Assembly: GCF_007273535.1 (NCBI RefSeq)
Contig: NZ_RIBP01000001.1
Span: forward strand, 682,001 to 746,000
Source of the DNA: Niallia circulans
Lineage (GTDB): Bacteria; Bacillota; Bacilli; Bacillales; Cytobacillaceae
Direction: 5' to 3'
DNA length: 64,000 bases
Below are positions 17,473 through 34,614 of this stretch, one piece after another. The notes beneath the pieces are model-generated. The model searched no databases. It was not told where the DNA came from and saw only the letters and a program-made list of their open reading frames with translations. Made by a program: the position numbers and the translations under genes. The first letter of the stretch is position 1. Every line of letters starts with the position of its first letter.

Positions 17473-18738
17473 TTATTTAATAACCGTTATCTCTCTCTGT
17501 AAAAATGCCCAATTTTGCGGTGCTGGTAAATTAATTTGCCAAAATGTTGTCCCTGCTAATTGATTTATATCTATCACTTTATACTTTTCCCTATAGCTTC
17601 TTATATCCTCGAACCAGACAATATGCTCGATCGTCCCAGAAAAGTATTGATACCAAGGTGATTGTGCTACCGTATCATATTGAATTGTTGTTCCTAATGA
17701 AATGGCATTATTCTGTGCTGCGAGAACAGACAAGCCTTTTGTAACATTCGTGGAAACTTCTTTGTCATATCCATATAAAGCCATCGCAATCAATAGCTTT
17801 TGCGGACTAACTAAGCTAAGTGCGTATGCCACGACCTGTTCGACAAATCCAATTGGCGAAACAGCATCAGGTGGACCGCCTGGATAGCCGTAATCAAGTG
17901 TCATGACCGCCATAAGATCGGCTGTTTGGCCGATAAAGGCATAATCATACCCGCCAACGATTCTATTTGTCGGCAGGTCAGCGGTTTTAGCATGCACATT
18001 CACTTGTAAAATCAATGCTCCTAACTGCTGTTTTAATGCCAGTATAAACGAATTAAATTCTTGCCGTCTTGCTGGCGGGACAAATTCTAAATCGAGGCTG
18101 ACTCCACCAAAACCACGGGTTATTGTTAAATTAACAATACTATCCACTAAGTTTTGCCGGTATGTGGCATTTTCTAAAACTGCTCCAGCTAAGGCTGCAT
18201 CAAAGCCTGTAGTGGTGAAATTTCTAATCATTAATAACGGGTTTATATTTATTTGCTTGCATCTTGTAATAAGTGCAGTATCATCTGCTTGGACATAAGC
18301 ATATCCTTGTGCAGTAAAACTATAGTTGGCGATGGCGATATAGGTCAGTTCATTTGCAAGTGCATCAATAGTCGCAAGATCTGTGACCGAGTTGGAAGGC
18401 AGGATAAATCCTATTGTGCTGATGGAGAGTTTGGTTACGGAAGGGATATTAAGCACTTGGTCTATTTTTAATGCAGGTAAATTAACCTCAGGATTTGCGG
18501 CAGTTATCGAGGAAATCGATGTGTTAAAGCTTTGCGCTATATTCCAAAGTGAATCTCCGCTCTTTACTTTATAGGCACGAACTGGCAATGTATTATCCGG
18601 AATGTAGAGAGCAAGCCCTGGGACAATTGAAGCAGGTGTTAGTAAACCATTTGTAGTGATAATTGTATTTATATCTATATTATAGCGTGCAGAAATAGAC
18701 CATAGATTCTCCCCGCTCTCCACAACGTGAACAGTCAT
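17473..18738 (-). CDS. LysM-GH18 cortex-lytic type enzyme (YaaH/SleL-like)
   Basis: A 421-residue enzyme with two N-terminal LysM repeats (about residues 2-46 and 53-97; VVESGENLWSISARYN and KVKSGDSLWNIAQSFN), then a glycoside hydrolase 18 domain with the catalytic motif GVSLDLEFV (acid Glu). Relatives YaaH/SleL are spore-coat proteins that cut cortex fragments during germination. There is no signal peptide, as expected for a protein placed on the forespore by the mother cell. ATG 18738 follows AGGGGGTGAT. A sigma-E-like promoter lies upstream. Confidence 0.88.
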   Translation of the reverse strand: MTVHVVESGENLWSISARYNIDINTIITTNGLLTPASIVPGLALYIPDNTLPVRAYKVKSGDSLWNIAQSFNTSISSITAANPEVNLPALKIDQVLNIPSVTKLSISTIGFILPSNSVTDLATIDALANELTYIAIANYSFTAQGYAYVQADDTALITRCKQININPLLMIRNFTTTGFDAALAGAVLENATYRQNLVDSIVNLTITRGFGGVSLDLEFVPPARRQEFNSFILALKQQLGALILQVNVHAKTADLPTNRIVGGYDYAFIGQTADLMAVMTLDYGYPGGPPDAVSPIGFVEQVVAYALSLVSPQKLLIAMALYGYDKEVSTNVTKGLSVLAAQNNAISLGTTIQYDTVAQSPWYQYFSGTIEHIVWFEDIRSYREKYKVIDINQLAGTTFWQINLPAPQNWAFLQREITVIK

Positions 18739-18758
18739 TTAACATCACCCCCTATTTT

Positions 18759-18787
18759 ATTTATATGGGGCAGTTTTAATAATATAC
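18759..18787 (-). promoter_or_regulatory. Candidate sigma-E promoter for the YaaH-like gene
   Basis: On the minus strand GTATATT (18781-18787) and CATATAAAT (18759-18767) are separated by 13 bases, a good fit to sigma-E -35 (KMATATT) and -10 (CATACAHT) elements. B. subtilis yaaH is a mother-cell gene, which agrees. Confidence 0.45.
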
Positions 18788-18830
18788 GGGTTTTATCATA
18801 TGGTCTTCTTTCCTATTACACACTAAAAAA

Positions 18831-19541
18831 TTACAGCAAATGACTGTTTCCCTGCAGGAAGAATTGCGATTGCTCGTAATTGTAGGTAACCTTTGAAAAA
18901 TCAAATGGTTGACCATTTGTTAAATGAAAAATACTTTCTGCACACAGTTTAGGGTCCCCGCTTTGCAGACCAAGTAAGCCTGCCTCTTCTTCCTGCAGCT
19001 TGCCGACTTGAAGATACATATCAGAGAATCCTACCTTCAGTCCCAATCCTTCTGTAATGTAATGAAAAATGGATTCGGAAATGATTTCTTTATTCAAATA
19101 CGTGATAATGCCTTTATGGTAATAAGATTCCTCTAAACATAATGTTTGGCCATTAATATAACGAACCCTTTTCACGTAATAAACCTCATCTGTCTCACGC
19201 AGATTCAAGCTTTGGGCAGCCTCAAGTGTCGGTTTTCTAACGTCAAAGTCAATGATTTGTGATGTTATTTGATAGTCCTCAAGATCTTTTTTAAATCCCT
19301 GATTAGAAAGGAGACTTATATAGCCTTTTCGATGATGGCGTCTAACAAAAATCCCGCTCCCTCGCACTTGGAAGATAATGCCCTTTTTCTCAAGCAGCTC
19401 AAGCGATTTAGTAATCGTGCTTTTGCTGACCTCGTACTGGTTCATTAATGCTTCGATAACAGGCAGCTTATCACCTTGCTGAAGCGCGTTGTCTTCAATG
19501 TATTTTTCTATTTCTGTTGCAATTTGCTGATACTTTAGCAT
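18831..19541 (-). CDS. GntR family regulator with UTRA domain (TreR/BglR-like)
   Basis: A 236-residue repressor with an N-terminal winged helix (EALMNQYEVSKSTITKSLEL, then KKGIIFQVRGSGIFV) and a C-terminal UTRA ligand domain (VYYVKRVRYINGQTLCLEES, then YLQVGKLQEEEAGLLGLQ). UTRA regulators usually bind a phosphorylated sugar. It is divergent from the PTS/6-phospho-beta-glucosidase pair at 19703-23058, so it most likely represses that operon until the PTS product appears. Start ATG 19541 with AGAGGGA upstream. Confidence 0.9.
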   Translation of the reverse strand: MLKYQQIATEIEKYIEDNALQQGDKLPVIEALMNQYEVSKSTITKSLELLEKKGIIFQVRGSGIFVRRHHRKGYISLLSNQGFKKDLEDYQITSQIIDFDVRKPTLEAAQSLNLRETDEVYYVKRVRYINGQTLCLEESYYHKGIITYLNKEIISESIFHYITEGLGLKVGFSDMYLQVGKLQEEEAGLLGLQSGDPKLCAESIFHLTNGQPFDFSKVTYNYEQSQFFLQGNSHLL

Positions 19542-19640
19542 AATACATTCCCTCTTATTTAGTCACTTAAACAGGATTATAGCATAAATCAGCGAAAAAC
19601 TCATTTTCTATTATTCACGCATAAAATAATTTGTTGGTAC

Positions 19641-19669
19641 TTGATAAATTATACCGATACAATTATAAT
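19641..19669 (+). promoter_or_regulatory. Sigma-A promoter of the PTS-GH1 operon
   Basis: TTGATA (19641-19646), a 17-base spacer, and a perfect TATAAT (19664-19669). The stretch between the boxes contains ATTATA...TATAAT arms that could be the GntR operator; I cannot fix the operator without a comparison set. Confidence 0.75.
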
Positions 19670-19682
19670 GTAAGCGTATAAA
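19669..19682 (+). promoter_or_regulatory. Likely cre site at the transcription start of the PTS-GH1 operon
   Basis: TGTAAGCGTATAAA matches the cre consensus at 12 of 14 positions with the central CG intact. It lies just downstream of the -10 box, a usual place for CcpA repression. Confidence 0.55.
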
Positions 19683-19702
19683 GCATGAAGGAGGGGTACA
19701 AT

Positions 19703-23058
<3,356 letters not shown>

Positions 23059-23078
23059 AAAGCAGACAATGAACCACA

Positions 23079-23113
23079 AGAACCTGAACAATATTAGTTC
23101 AGGTTCTTTTCTA
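23079..23113 (+). terminator. Terminator of the first PTS-GH1 operon
   Basis: AGAACCTGAAC (23079-23089) pairs with GTTCAGGTTCT (23097-23107) followed by TTT. Confidence 0.85.
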
Positions 23114-23225
23114 TATACCGCAGACTTACTATGTCATTTAATAAAATTTATCCATTTCCGTCATACTTTGCTCATGTTTTCATCCTATAATTTACTTATA
23201 ACACCGAGCATGCATCGGTATAAAG

Positions 23226-23258
23226 AAAAAACAGGAGAGGCTTATTTCCCCTCCTGTT
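23226..23258 (-). terminator. Terminator of the pst-phoU operon
   Basis: On the minus strand ACAGGAG (23251-23257) pairs with CTCCTGT (23231-23237), followed by a T run. It lies just after the phoU stop. Confidence 0.75.
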
Positions 23259-23261
23259 CTG

Positions 23262-23921
23262 TTATGCATTTAAATCATACCGCTTTCCTGTCACTAAATA
23301 AATGACATGCTCCGCAATATTAGTAGAATGATCTGCCACTCTTTCAATATAGCGGCACACAAAGGCAAGCTGTGTAATTTGGTTTGTGTTGCCAGGATTT
23401 TGCTGCAGATAGCCCATTAATTCTTTAACAAGCATGCCATACATTTCATCCACCTTATCGTCATCCTCGGCACATTTTCTTGCCAAAGCTACATCCTCCT
23501 GCAGAAACGACTGCAAGGAATCGCTCAGCATTTTTAATGCCATATCCATCATTTTGGGGATATCGACTATTTCCTTTATAAGCTTTTCATTGCCAATATG
23601 TAACGTTGACTTGGCGATATTTACCGCATTGTCGGCAATCCGTTCTACCTCAGAGGAAATTTTTAAGGCAACGATAATTTTGCGCAAGTCCCTTGCCACA
23701 GGGGCTTCCATCGCAATCAGTGAAATTGCTTTATCGTTAATATCGTTCTCTAATTCGTCAATGGCATTATCTCGGTCTATAATACCCTTTGCTTGTTCAA
23801 GATCTTGGTTAATTAACACTTGGATACTGTCTTGAATAGAACTCTCCGTTAGCCGAGCCATATCCATCAGCATATCCTTTAATTGGTTTAGATTGCTGTC
23901 AAAGTTTGTTCTTATATTCAT
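23262..23921 (-). CDS. phoU: Phosphate uptake regulator PhoU
   Basis: A 219-residue, all-helical protein with two PhoU repeats, each carrying the metal-binding type motif (DNAIDELENDINDKAISLIA in the first half, EDDDKVDEMYGMLVKELMGY in the second). PhoU links the Pst transporter state to the PhoR kinase and restrains phosphate uptake. It is the last gene of the pst operon, 17 bases after the second pstB. Start ATG 23921 behind GAGGAG. Confidence 0.93.
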   Translation of the reverse strand: MNIRTNFDSNLNQLKDMLMDMARLTESSIQDSIQVLINQDLEQAKGIIDRDNAIDELENDINDKAISLIAMEAPVARDLRKIIVALKISSEVERIADNAVNIAKSTLHIGNEKLIKEIVDIPKMMDMALKMLSDSLQSFLQEDVALARKCAEDDDKVDEMYGMLVKELMGYLQQNPGNTNQITQLAFVCRYIERVADHSTNIAEHVIYLVTGKRYDLNA

Positions 23922-23938
23922 GCGCTATCTCACTCCTC

Positions 23939-24712
23939 TTATCCGAATCTTCCTGAAATATAACCTTCTGTTCGGTCATCGGCCGGGTTTGCGAAAATCT
24001 TGGCTGTTTTGTCAAGCTCAATAAGCTCACCCATTAGAAAGAAGGCAGTTTTGTCTGATACGCGTGATGCCTGCTGCATATTGTGTGTGACAATAACAAT
24101 CGTGTACTTTTGTTTAAGCTCAAGGATTAATTCCTCAATCTTTAAGGTGGAAATCGGGTCAAGTGCGGATGTTGGTTCATCCATCAAAAGCACGTCCGGC
24201 TTTGTCGCTAACGCTCTTGCGATACAAAGTCTTTGCTGCTGTCCGCCAGACAATCCGAGTGCTGGCGCGGTAAGCCTATCCTTAACTTCCTCCCATAAAG
24301 CCACATCCTTTAGTGAGCTTTCCACTATCTTATTCAGTTCGTCCTTTTTCTTAATGCCATGAATTCTTGGACCATAAGCAATATTATCAAAAATCGATTG
24401 TGGAAACGGATTTCCTTTTTGGAAGACCATCCCTACCTTCTTCCTTAAATCAACAAGGTCCAGTCTTTCCCTTAATATATTTTGACCATCAAAGTTAATT
24501 TGCCCAGCCATTTTTACATTTGGTACATAGTTAATCATTAGATTCAACGTTTTAATGAATGTCGATTTCCCACAACCAGACGGACCAATAATGGCAGTAA
24601 CCTCTTTCTCATTTATTGGAAAATTGATATTCTTTAAAGCATGGTGGTCACCATACCATAAGTTAAGATCCACACAATCAAATATCGCCTTTACATCAGT
24701 ATTTGTAGACAA
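23939..24712 (-). CDS. pstB: Phosphate ABC transporter ATP-binding protein PstB (second copy)
   Basis: A 257-residue ATPase that drives phosphate import: Walker [10 protein letters not shown], signature [16 protein letters not shown], Walker [13 protein letters not shown], switch His in IVIVTHNM, and the PstB-type end EGYISGRFG. The frame is open further upstream to 24808 inside the preceding pstB, but AAGGAGG at 24721-24727 is 8 bases from TTG 24712, which I take as the start. Clearly a paralogue of the gene at 24726; such tandem pstB copies are known in B. subtilis. Confidence 0.92.
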   Translation of the reverse strand: MSTNTDVKAIFDCVDLNLWYGDHHALKNINFPINEKEVTAIIGPSGCGKSTFIKTLNLMINYVPNVKMAGQINFDGQNILRERLDLVDLRKKVGMVFQKGNPFPQSIFDNIAYGPRIHGIKKKDELNKIVESSLKDVALWEEVKDRLTAPALGLSGGQQQRLCIARALATKPDVLLMDEPTSALDPISTLKIEELILELKQKYTIVIVTHNMQQASRVSDKTAFFLMGELIELDKTAKIFANPADDRTEGYISGRFG

Positions 24713-24725
24713 AATCTTTTCCTCC

Positions 24726-25493
24726 TTACCCAAACCGTCCAGAGATATACTCTTCCGTTTTCTGATTGGAAGGCGCTGTGAAAATCTTTTCTGTGACATC
24801 GTATTCAATGAGATCTCCAGAGAAAAAAAAGGCTGTTTTATCTGATATACGAGAAGCCTGTGACATATTATGCGTCACGATGATGATAGTATAATCATTC
24901 TTCAAATCCAGTATCAATTCCTCCACCTTTGCGTTAGAAATTGGGTCTAATGCAGAAGAAGGTTCATCCAGCAGCATGACAGTCGGTTTCATCGCAATCG
25001 TTCTTGCAATACAAAGTCTTTGCTGTTGCCCGCCGGAAAGAGACAAAGCAGATTTGTGAAGACGGTCTTTAACTTCCTCCCAAAGTGCTGCTTTTGTTAA
25101 GCTTTCCTCAACAATTTGGTCAAGCTCTGCCTTCTTCCTAATTCTATTGTATTTTAAAGCGTGCGTTATATTATCATAAATTGATTTTGGAAAGGGATTT
25201 GGCTTTTGAAACACCATACCAATCTCCTTGCGCAATGCGACAACATTAATATCATCTGCTAATAAATTAATGTCTTCATAGAGAATTTCACCCTCTGCTC
25301 TCGCACCAGGAATAAGGTCATTCATACGATTAACTGTTCGCAAAAAGGTTGATTTACCGCAGCCAGACGGTCCTATAAGTGCTGTAATTGAGTTTTTTTC
25401 AATTTGCATGGAAATGCCATTAACTGCTCTTTTTTCACCGTAAAAAAACTCCAAATTTTTTACATCTAAAATGGTTGTTGTCAAAGTATTCAC
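24726..25493 (-). CDS. pstB: Phosphate ABC transporter ATP-binding protein PstB (first copy)
   Basis: A 255-residue ATPase with Walker [10 protein letters not shown], signature [16 protein letters not shown], Walker [13 protein letters not shown], and the PstB-type end EEYISGRFG. It works with the PstA/PstC channel. The start is uncertain: GTG 25493 lies 3 bases after an AAGG, and TTG 25484 has GGTGA 6 bases upstream; the frame itself runs open into pstA. It follows pstA by a few bases and is 13 bases from the second pstB. Confidence 0.9.
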   Translation of the reverse strand: MNTLTTTILDVKNLEFFYGEKRAVNGISMQIEKNSITALIGPSGCGKSTFLRTVNRMNDLIPGARAEGEILYEDINLLADDINVVALRKEIGMVFQKPNPFPKSIYDNITHALKYNRIRKKAELDQIVEESLTKAALWEEVKDRLHKSALSLSGGQQQRLCIARTIAMKPTVMLLDEPSSALDPISNAKVEELILDLKNDYTIIIVTHNMSQASRISDKTAFFFSGDLIEYDVTEKIFTAPSNQKTEEYISGRFG

Positions 25494-25500
25494 CAGCCTT

Positions 25501-26388
25501 CTATTTCGTTGCCGTGATTTTTTTATGAATGAATGTGCCAATCCATCTTGCTAAAAGGTTAAATATTAAAACAGCAAGTATTAATACAGCAGATGCACCA
25601 TTGGAAACCTGTTCAATATCAGGAATCAGCCCTTGTGTATTTACAGACCAAATATGAACAGCAAGTGTTTCGGCAGGTCGGAAAATATTTAATGGTGATC
25701 TGTCCGAAAACGGGTTCCAATCAAGATAATTCAATCGTGGAGTAGACAGCCCTGCTGTAAACAACAGTGCTGCTGCTTCCCCAAAAACACGACCTGATGC
25801 CAATATTGCACCAGTCAAAATGGATGGAAATGCACTTGGCAGAATTACTGTTTTAATGGTATGCCAATGAGTGATCCCTAATGCAAGACTGCCTTCCTTC
25901 AGCTCTCTCGGAACCGTTCTGATAGCATCCTCACTAACCCTAACTAGGACTGGCAAGTTAAATACGGTAAGTGCAAGCGCTCCACCTAAAATCGTATAGC
26001 CCCAGCCAGTTAAGTTAACAAACATTAATAGTCCGAACATCCCAATCACAATCGATGGTAAGGAGGACAATACTTCAATACAAGAACGAATAATATCTGT
26101 CACTTTTCCTGGTCGTGCATATTCGGCCATAAAAATCCCTCCGCCAATACCAAGGGGAAGTGAAATAATCATCGTGATAACAAGAATATATAAGGAATTA
26201 AATAACTGATCTCGCACCCCGCCGCCTGCACGCACATTGCTTGAAGGGGATGTTAAGAAATCAAATGAAACGTACCTTAACCCATTAAACAGAATATAAG
26301 CAAAAAGCCCAACAAGTATCGATACAATCACAGCGGCTATGACTACTAATACGACAGTAGCAATACGGTCTGCTGTTTTACTGTTCAT
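25501..26388 (-). CDS. pstA: Phosphate ABC transporter permease PstA
   Basis: A 295-residue inner-membrane permease with six predicted membrane segments and the ABC-permease EAA-like loop ([20 protein letters not shown]). The motif [19 protein letters not shown] is typical for PstA. The frame is open further upstream, but AAGGAGG at 26397-26403 is 8 bases from ATG 26388, and the pstC stop overlaps it as TAATG, giving tight translational coupling. Confidence 0.93.
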   Translation of the reverse strand: MNSKTADRIATVVLVVIAAVIVSILVGLFAYILFNGLRYVSFDFLTSPSSNVRAGGGVRDQLFNSLYILVITMIISLPLGIGGGIFMAEYARPGKVTDIIRSCIEVLSSLPSIVIGMFGLLMFVNLTGWGYTILGGALALTVFNLPVLVRVSEDAIRTVPRELKEGSLALGITHWHTIKTVILPSAFPSILTGAILASGRVFGEAAALLFTAGLSTPRLNYLDWNPFSDRSPLNIFRPAETLAVHIWSVNTQGLIPDIEQVSNGASAVLILAVLIFNLLARWIGTFIHKKITATK

Positions 26389-27311
26389 TACATTTTCCTC
26401 CTTGACGAAACATAGCGAATGAGGATGATAAAGATGAATGACATAATAAGGAGAATCAGTCCCATCGACCATAGTGTATTATTTTCCACACTTCCATAAG
26501 TAGTATGGCCCATATTCAAGGTGATGATTGTCGTTAATGTTGCGGCTGCATCAAGCAGGCTTGACGGGATAACCTTCACATTACCGATTACCATTTGAAC
26601 AGCTAACGCTTCGCCAAACGCTCTTGCCATTCCAAGAATGACTGCTGTTAACAGTGTTGGCAATGCTGCTGGGATAAGGACTTTGCGAATCGTCTGCCAT
26701 CTTGTCGCTCCTAATGCATACGAGCCTTCACGGAGATTTTTTGGTAACGAGCTCATCGCATCTGTTGCAATACTAGTTATGGTCGGCAATATCATAATGG
26801 ACAAGACGATTGTTCCAGCAAGCAAACTAAACCCGAGTCCGCCAATATGATCGCGAATAAAAGGAACAAGTACGGTTAAGCCAATAAATCCATATACAAC
26901 AGATGGAATCCCAACAAGCAGCTCGATCACAGGCTGGATTATCTTTTTCCCCCAGGAAGGAGCTATCTCTGTCATAAAGATTGCTGCTCCAATTCCGAGT
27001 GGGGCAGATACAAGTGCAGACAAAAACGTTACGGCAAAGGAACCAAAAATAAATGGCAGCACACCAAACTTCGGATTTGCCTTATCGGTTGGATTCCATT
27101 CCGTGCTTGTCAGAAACTCAGTGAAGCTAATTCCATTTTTGATAAACGATTGTAATCCTTTTACACCAAGGAAAATCGTAATGGAAATAGTGACGGCAAT
27201 CATAATAATGGCACATAAAGTTACTAAGATTTTTCCACGAAACTCATTCCCAAGGCCGGTTTTTCCTGATTTTAACAATCTTTGTTTTGCAGGAATTGTT
27301 TTTTCCTCCAT
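26388..27311 (-). CDS. pstC: Phosphate ABC transporter permease PstC
   Basis: A 307-residue permease with six membrane segments, the loop EGSYALGATRWQTIRKVLIPAA and the family stretch APLGIGAAIFMTEIAPSWGK. With PstA it forms the phosphate channel. The ATG at 27311 has AAAGGGG upstream; an in-frame GTG at 27323 has no spacing to that site. A strong hairpin separates it from pstS, which suggests lower expression of the channel than of the binding protein. Confidence 0.92.
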   Translation of the reverse strand: MEEKTIPAKQRLLKSGKTGLGNEFRGKILVTLCAIIMIAVTISITIFLGVKGLQSFIKNGISFTEFLTSTEWNPTDKANPKFGVLPFIFGSFAVTFLSALVSAPLGIGAAIFMTEIAPSWGKKIIQPVIELLVGIPSVVYGFIGLTVLVPFIRDHIGGLGFSLLAGTIVLSIMILPTITSIATDAMSSLPKNLREGSYALGATRWQTIRKVLIPAALPTLLTAVILGMARAFGEALAVQMVIGNVKVIPSSLLDAAATLTTIITLNMGHTTYGSVENNTLWSMGLILLIMSFIFIILIRYVSSRRKM

Positions 27312-27334
27312 GCCGAAAAACACCCCTTTATGGA

Positions 27335-27368
27335 AACAGGGTAAATGCTTTTCTGCATTTACCCTGTT
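27335..27368 (-). other. Intercistronic stem-loop between pstS and pstC
   Basis: A perfect 14-base stem (27335-27348 with 27355-27368) and a 6-base loop, not followed by a proper T run on the minus strand. It fits a processing or stabilising hairpin, or partial terminator, that sets pstS expression above pstCABB-phoU. Confidence 0.75.
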
Positions 27369-27374
27369 CAGTTT

Positions 27375-28265
27375 TTAAAGATTTTTTAGATTTCCTTCAG
27401 CATCTCTTTCTACCTTCATTTCCGTTACTGGCAAATAGCCTTGTTGTTTGAGCAAAGTACTTTGAATATCATCAGACATCACGTAATCAAGGAATGATTT
27501 TCCAAGTCCTGCTGCCTCACCTTTTGTGTAAGAATGCTGATATGCCCAAATAGGGAATTTACCAGTTTGCACATTTTCTTCCTTTGCCTCAACTCCATCA
27601 ACAGCCAATGCCTTTACGGAATTATCTGTAAAATAAGAGAAAGCCAGATAACCGACAGCACCTTCTGTTTCTTTCAGGATTTTCTTCACTGTATTTGAGG
27701 AATCTTCTGTAATTCCCTCAGCAGGGGTTGCGCCATCTAATCCAAATTTGTTAAAGACAGCACGAGTACCTGATGAATCTGGTCGGTTAACAAGAACAAT
27801 CTTTTGATCCTTGCCGCCAACGTCCTTCCAGTTTGTGATTTTACCTGTAAAAACTTTTATTAAATCTTCTTTTGAAATATCGGTAATACCAACATTCGGA
27901 TTAACAGCTGCAGCAATTCCAACAACCGCTACTTTATGATCAACTAGCTTCGCTGCATCAATGCCTTCCTTTTCTTCTGCATATACATCAGAGTTTCCAA
28001 TATCAACAGAGCCTTCCGAAACTTGTGATAAGCCTGTACCAGAACCACCTGCGTTAACTTGAATATCAGCATTTGGATTCTCTGCCATAAATTCCTCCGC
28101 AGCAGCAGCAATCAACGGCTGCATCGCAGAGGAACCAGAAACAACAAGAGAACCAGAATTTCCATCGTCACTATCTGCATTATTATTACCTCCACCACAT
28201 CCAGTGGCAATAACCATTAATGCTACTACCATTAAAACGTAACCTAATTGTTTGAAACTTTTCAT
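27375..28265 (-). CDS. pstS: Phosphate-binding lipoprotein PstS
   Basis: A 296-residue lipoprotein that captures phosphate outside the cell for the Pst transporter. A signal peptide ends in the lipobox VIATGC (lipidated Cys about residue 23), followed by a Gly/Asn/Asp-rich tether. Phosphate-binding stretches SGSSAMQPLI, GGSGTGLSQVSEGSVDIGNS and RPDSSGTRAVF are present. AGGAGG precedes ATG 28265. First gene of the pst operon; I could not find convincing PhoP boxes upstream. Confidence 0.94.
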   Translation of the reverse strand: MKSFKQLGYVLMVVALMVIATGCGGGNNNADSDDGNSGSLVVSGSSAMQPLIAAAAEEFMAENPNADIQVNAGGSGTGLSQVSEGSVDIGNSDVYAEEKEGIDAAKLVDHKVAVVGIAAAVNPNVGITDISKEDLIKVFTGKITNWKDVGGKDQKIVLVNRPDSSGTRAVFNKFGLDGATPAEGITEDSSNTVKKILKETEGAVGYLAFSYFTDNSVKALAVDGVEAKEENVQTGKFPIWAYQHSYTKGEAAGLGKSFLDYVMSDDIQSTLLKQQGYLPVTEMKVERDAEGNLKNL

Positions 28266-28659
28266 AGTAAACCCTCCTATGTAGTTATGATTTAATTTTT
28301 TACTAATGAATGCACAGTAAAAAGATAATTTTCACAAACTTAGTATGTGTTACAAAATAAGTAGTTATTATCTATTATCAACCACATTTTATGCCAAATT
28401 TTAGGTATGCAGAGATTCGCTCTCAGACGAAATTAACTATACCTTTATGTACCTACGTTCATCTAATTTCCTTCTAGAGCCTTCTAGAAACGGCTTATTT
28501 TATGTAAAGATAAACCAAGCGTTTTCCGGTTATTTTGAAATCAAATTCGAAAAAGTGCAGATTTATAATATAAATAAGACTTAAATGCTTCTCTTTTAAG
28601 CTAACTTCCGATAATATATAGTTATCGGAAGTTAAGAAATGCAGTTAGGAGAGGAACAA
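28266..28659. other. Intergenic region between pstS and the Cre-like recombinase
   Basis: AT-rich, no gene seen. It holds the pst promoter (not placed), a tandem CCTTCTAGA pair at 28470-28488 that also forms a TTCTAGA...TCTAGAA hairpin, and the 13-base lox-like inverted repeat at 28602-28634. Confidence 0.7.
28602..28634. repeat. Lox-like 13-base inverted repeat upstream of the recombinase gene
   Basis: TAACTTCCGATAA (28602-28614) and TTATCGGAAGTTA (28622-28634) are perfect inverted arms around a 7-base centre, TATATAG. The layout resembles a tyrosine-recombinase crossover site such as loxP (13-base arms, 8-base centre), and the arm shares TAACTTC with the loxP arm. There is no T run, so it is not a terminator. 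It lies 25 bases before the recombinase start, so it could also be an operator for autoregulation. Confidence 0.75.
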
Positions 28660-29610
28660 ATGCTCGTTCCAGACAATAAAAGCACCCCCGCATTCAGCAA
28701 GCAGCAAATGGACAAAATAAACTATTATATCTCCCACTCGAAAAGCAGTAATACGAAAAAGAGCTATTTTGCGGATTGGAAGCATTTCACCGATTGGTGC
28801 ACATTACATAATGTTTCACCCATTCCAGCTGAGGTGGAAACGATTTGCTTCTACTTAACAGAGCTGGCAGAAACCCATCGATTCTCCACATTAAGAAGAC
28901 GGATTGCTTCAATAAGTGAAGCACATAAAATGAGCATGCATGTCAGTCCGACAAAAAGCTTAGAAGTGATTGCACTGATGGATGGAATCCGCAGAGAAAA
29001 AGGATCACGGCAAAAACCGAAGAAAGCATTGATGCTTCAAAATCTTCCTGATTTAATAAGTAAGATTGATACATCAACTTTAGCAGGTGTTCGAGATAAA
29101 GCGATTATTCTGTTAGGATTTGCCCTTGCAAGCAGACGGTCCGAGTTAGTGGCGATAAATGTTGATGATTTGGAGTTTCATGATTTTGGCATGGACGTTA
29201 GTGTACGGGATACGAAAACGAGAAATGATGATTTGATTAAAGGTGTTGTGTTTTCGAATAATGATTATTGCCCTGTGAAAGCAACAGAGGATTGGATCGA
29301 AACAGCGAAGCTTTTTAACGGAGCATTGTTCCGCTCGATTGATCGACACGGCAATATGAAGGGACGCCTTAGTGATAAGTCCATTTCTTTAATCATTAAG
29401 AAGTATGTTGCATTAGCCGGCATGGATCCAAGACAATTTGGCGGTCACAGCCTGCGGAGCGGATTATCAACAAGTGCTGCGATGATGGGAATGACCGATA
29501 TTGCCATCATGAAGCAGACTGGACATAAAACAAGAGAAATGGTTGATCGGTATGTACAGGCAGGGCAAAGATATCGTAATAATGCGAGTAGCGTTTTGCG
29601 GAATTTGTAA
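28660..29610 (+). CDS. Cre-like tyrosine recombinase
   Basis: A 316-residue site-specific recombinase. Residues are numbered here from the upstream ATG 28639; subtract 7 for the chosen start. The N-terminal core-binding domain (NTKKSYFADWKHFTDWC, then AEVETICFYLTELAE) has the layout of phage P1 Cre. All catalytic residues are present: R166 (SRRSEL), K193 (DTKT), H270 and R273 (GHSLRSG), H296 (TGHKT) and Y305 (VDRYVQAG). AGGAGAGG 5 bases before ATG 28660 decides the start. A 13-base inverted repeat lies just upstream, and no phage or transposon genes are adjacent, so the native target is unknown. Confidence 0.85.
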   Translation: MLVPDNKSTPAFSKQQMDKINYYISHSKSSNTKKSYFADWKHFTDWCTLHNVSPIPAEVETICFYLTELAETHRFSTLRRRIASISEAHKMSMHVSPTKSLEVIALMDGIRREKGSRQKPKKALMLQNLPDLISKIDTSTLAGVRDKAIILLGFALASRRSELVAINVDDLEFHDFGMDVSVRDTKTRNDDLIKGVVFSNNDYCPVKATEDWIETAKLFNGALFRSIDRHGNMKGRLSDKSISLIIKKYVALAGMDPRQFGGHSLRSGLSTSAAMMGMTDIAIMKQTGHKTREMVDRYVQAGQRYRNNASSVLRNL

Positions 29611-29671
29611 GTGAGGATAATTTGCTATATATAATGGAAGAAACTCGGTTTTTTTTTCGAGGTTTTTCATT

Positions 29672-29709
29672 AAAAAAGAGAAATGGATGGTGCTCCATTT
29701 CTCTTTTTT
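29672..29709. terminator. Bidirectional terminator between recombinase and GH1 genes
   Basis: Arms at 29672-29687 and 29694-29709 (16 bases, perfect) with A and T runs as the outer ends; serves the plus-strand recombinase and the minus-strand beta-glucoside operon. Confidence 0.9.
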
Positions 29710-29712
29710 GTC

Positions 29713-34493
<4,781 letters not shown>

Positions 34494-34550
34494 ATTGAAC
34501 GCTCCCTTTACTTTATGAAGTTTTTCTTTGCACTTTTACTATAACAATTT

Positions 34551-34564
34551 AGTTAACGCTTTCA
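34551..34564 (-). promoter_or_regulatory. cre site (CcpA), perfect match
   Basis: Read on the minus strand, TGAAAGCGTTAACT matches the consensus TGWAARCGYTWNCW at all 14 positions. It lies between the PTS operon and its divergent RpiR regulator, so both may be under carbon catabolite control. Confidence 0.8.
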
Positions 34565-34614
34565 TTAAAATTTCGATTTTTGGAAACCGTTACATTATAT
34601 TAGGAGGTTAAAAA

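Noticed and set aside
23939..25493. Tandem pstB genes considered as an assembly duplication
   Set aside because: The two proteins differ throughout, and paired pstB genes are normal in Bacillus.
28300..28390. Possible PhoP boxes upstream of pstS
   Set aside because: TTAACA-type repeats with the right spacing are not convincing in this stretch.
34577..34592. GGAAACCGTTACA-like second cre site
   Set aside because: The central CG is out of register with the consensus; the perfect cre at 34551-34564 is enough.
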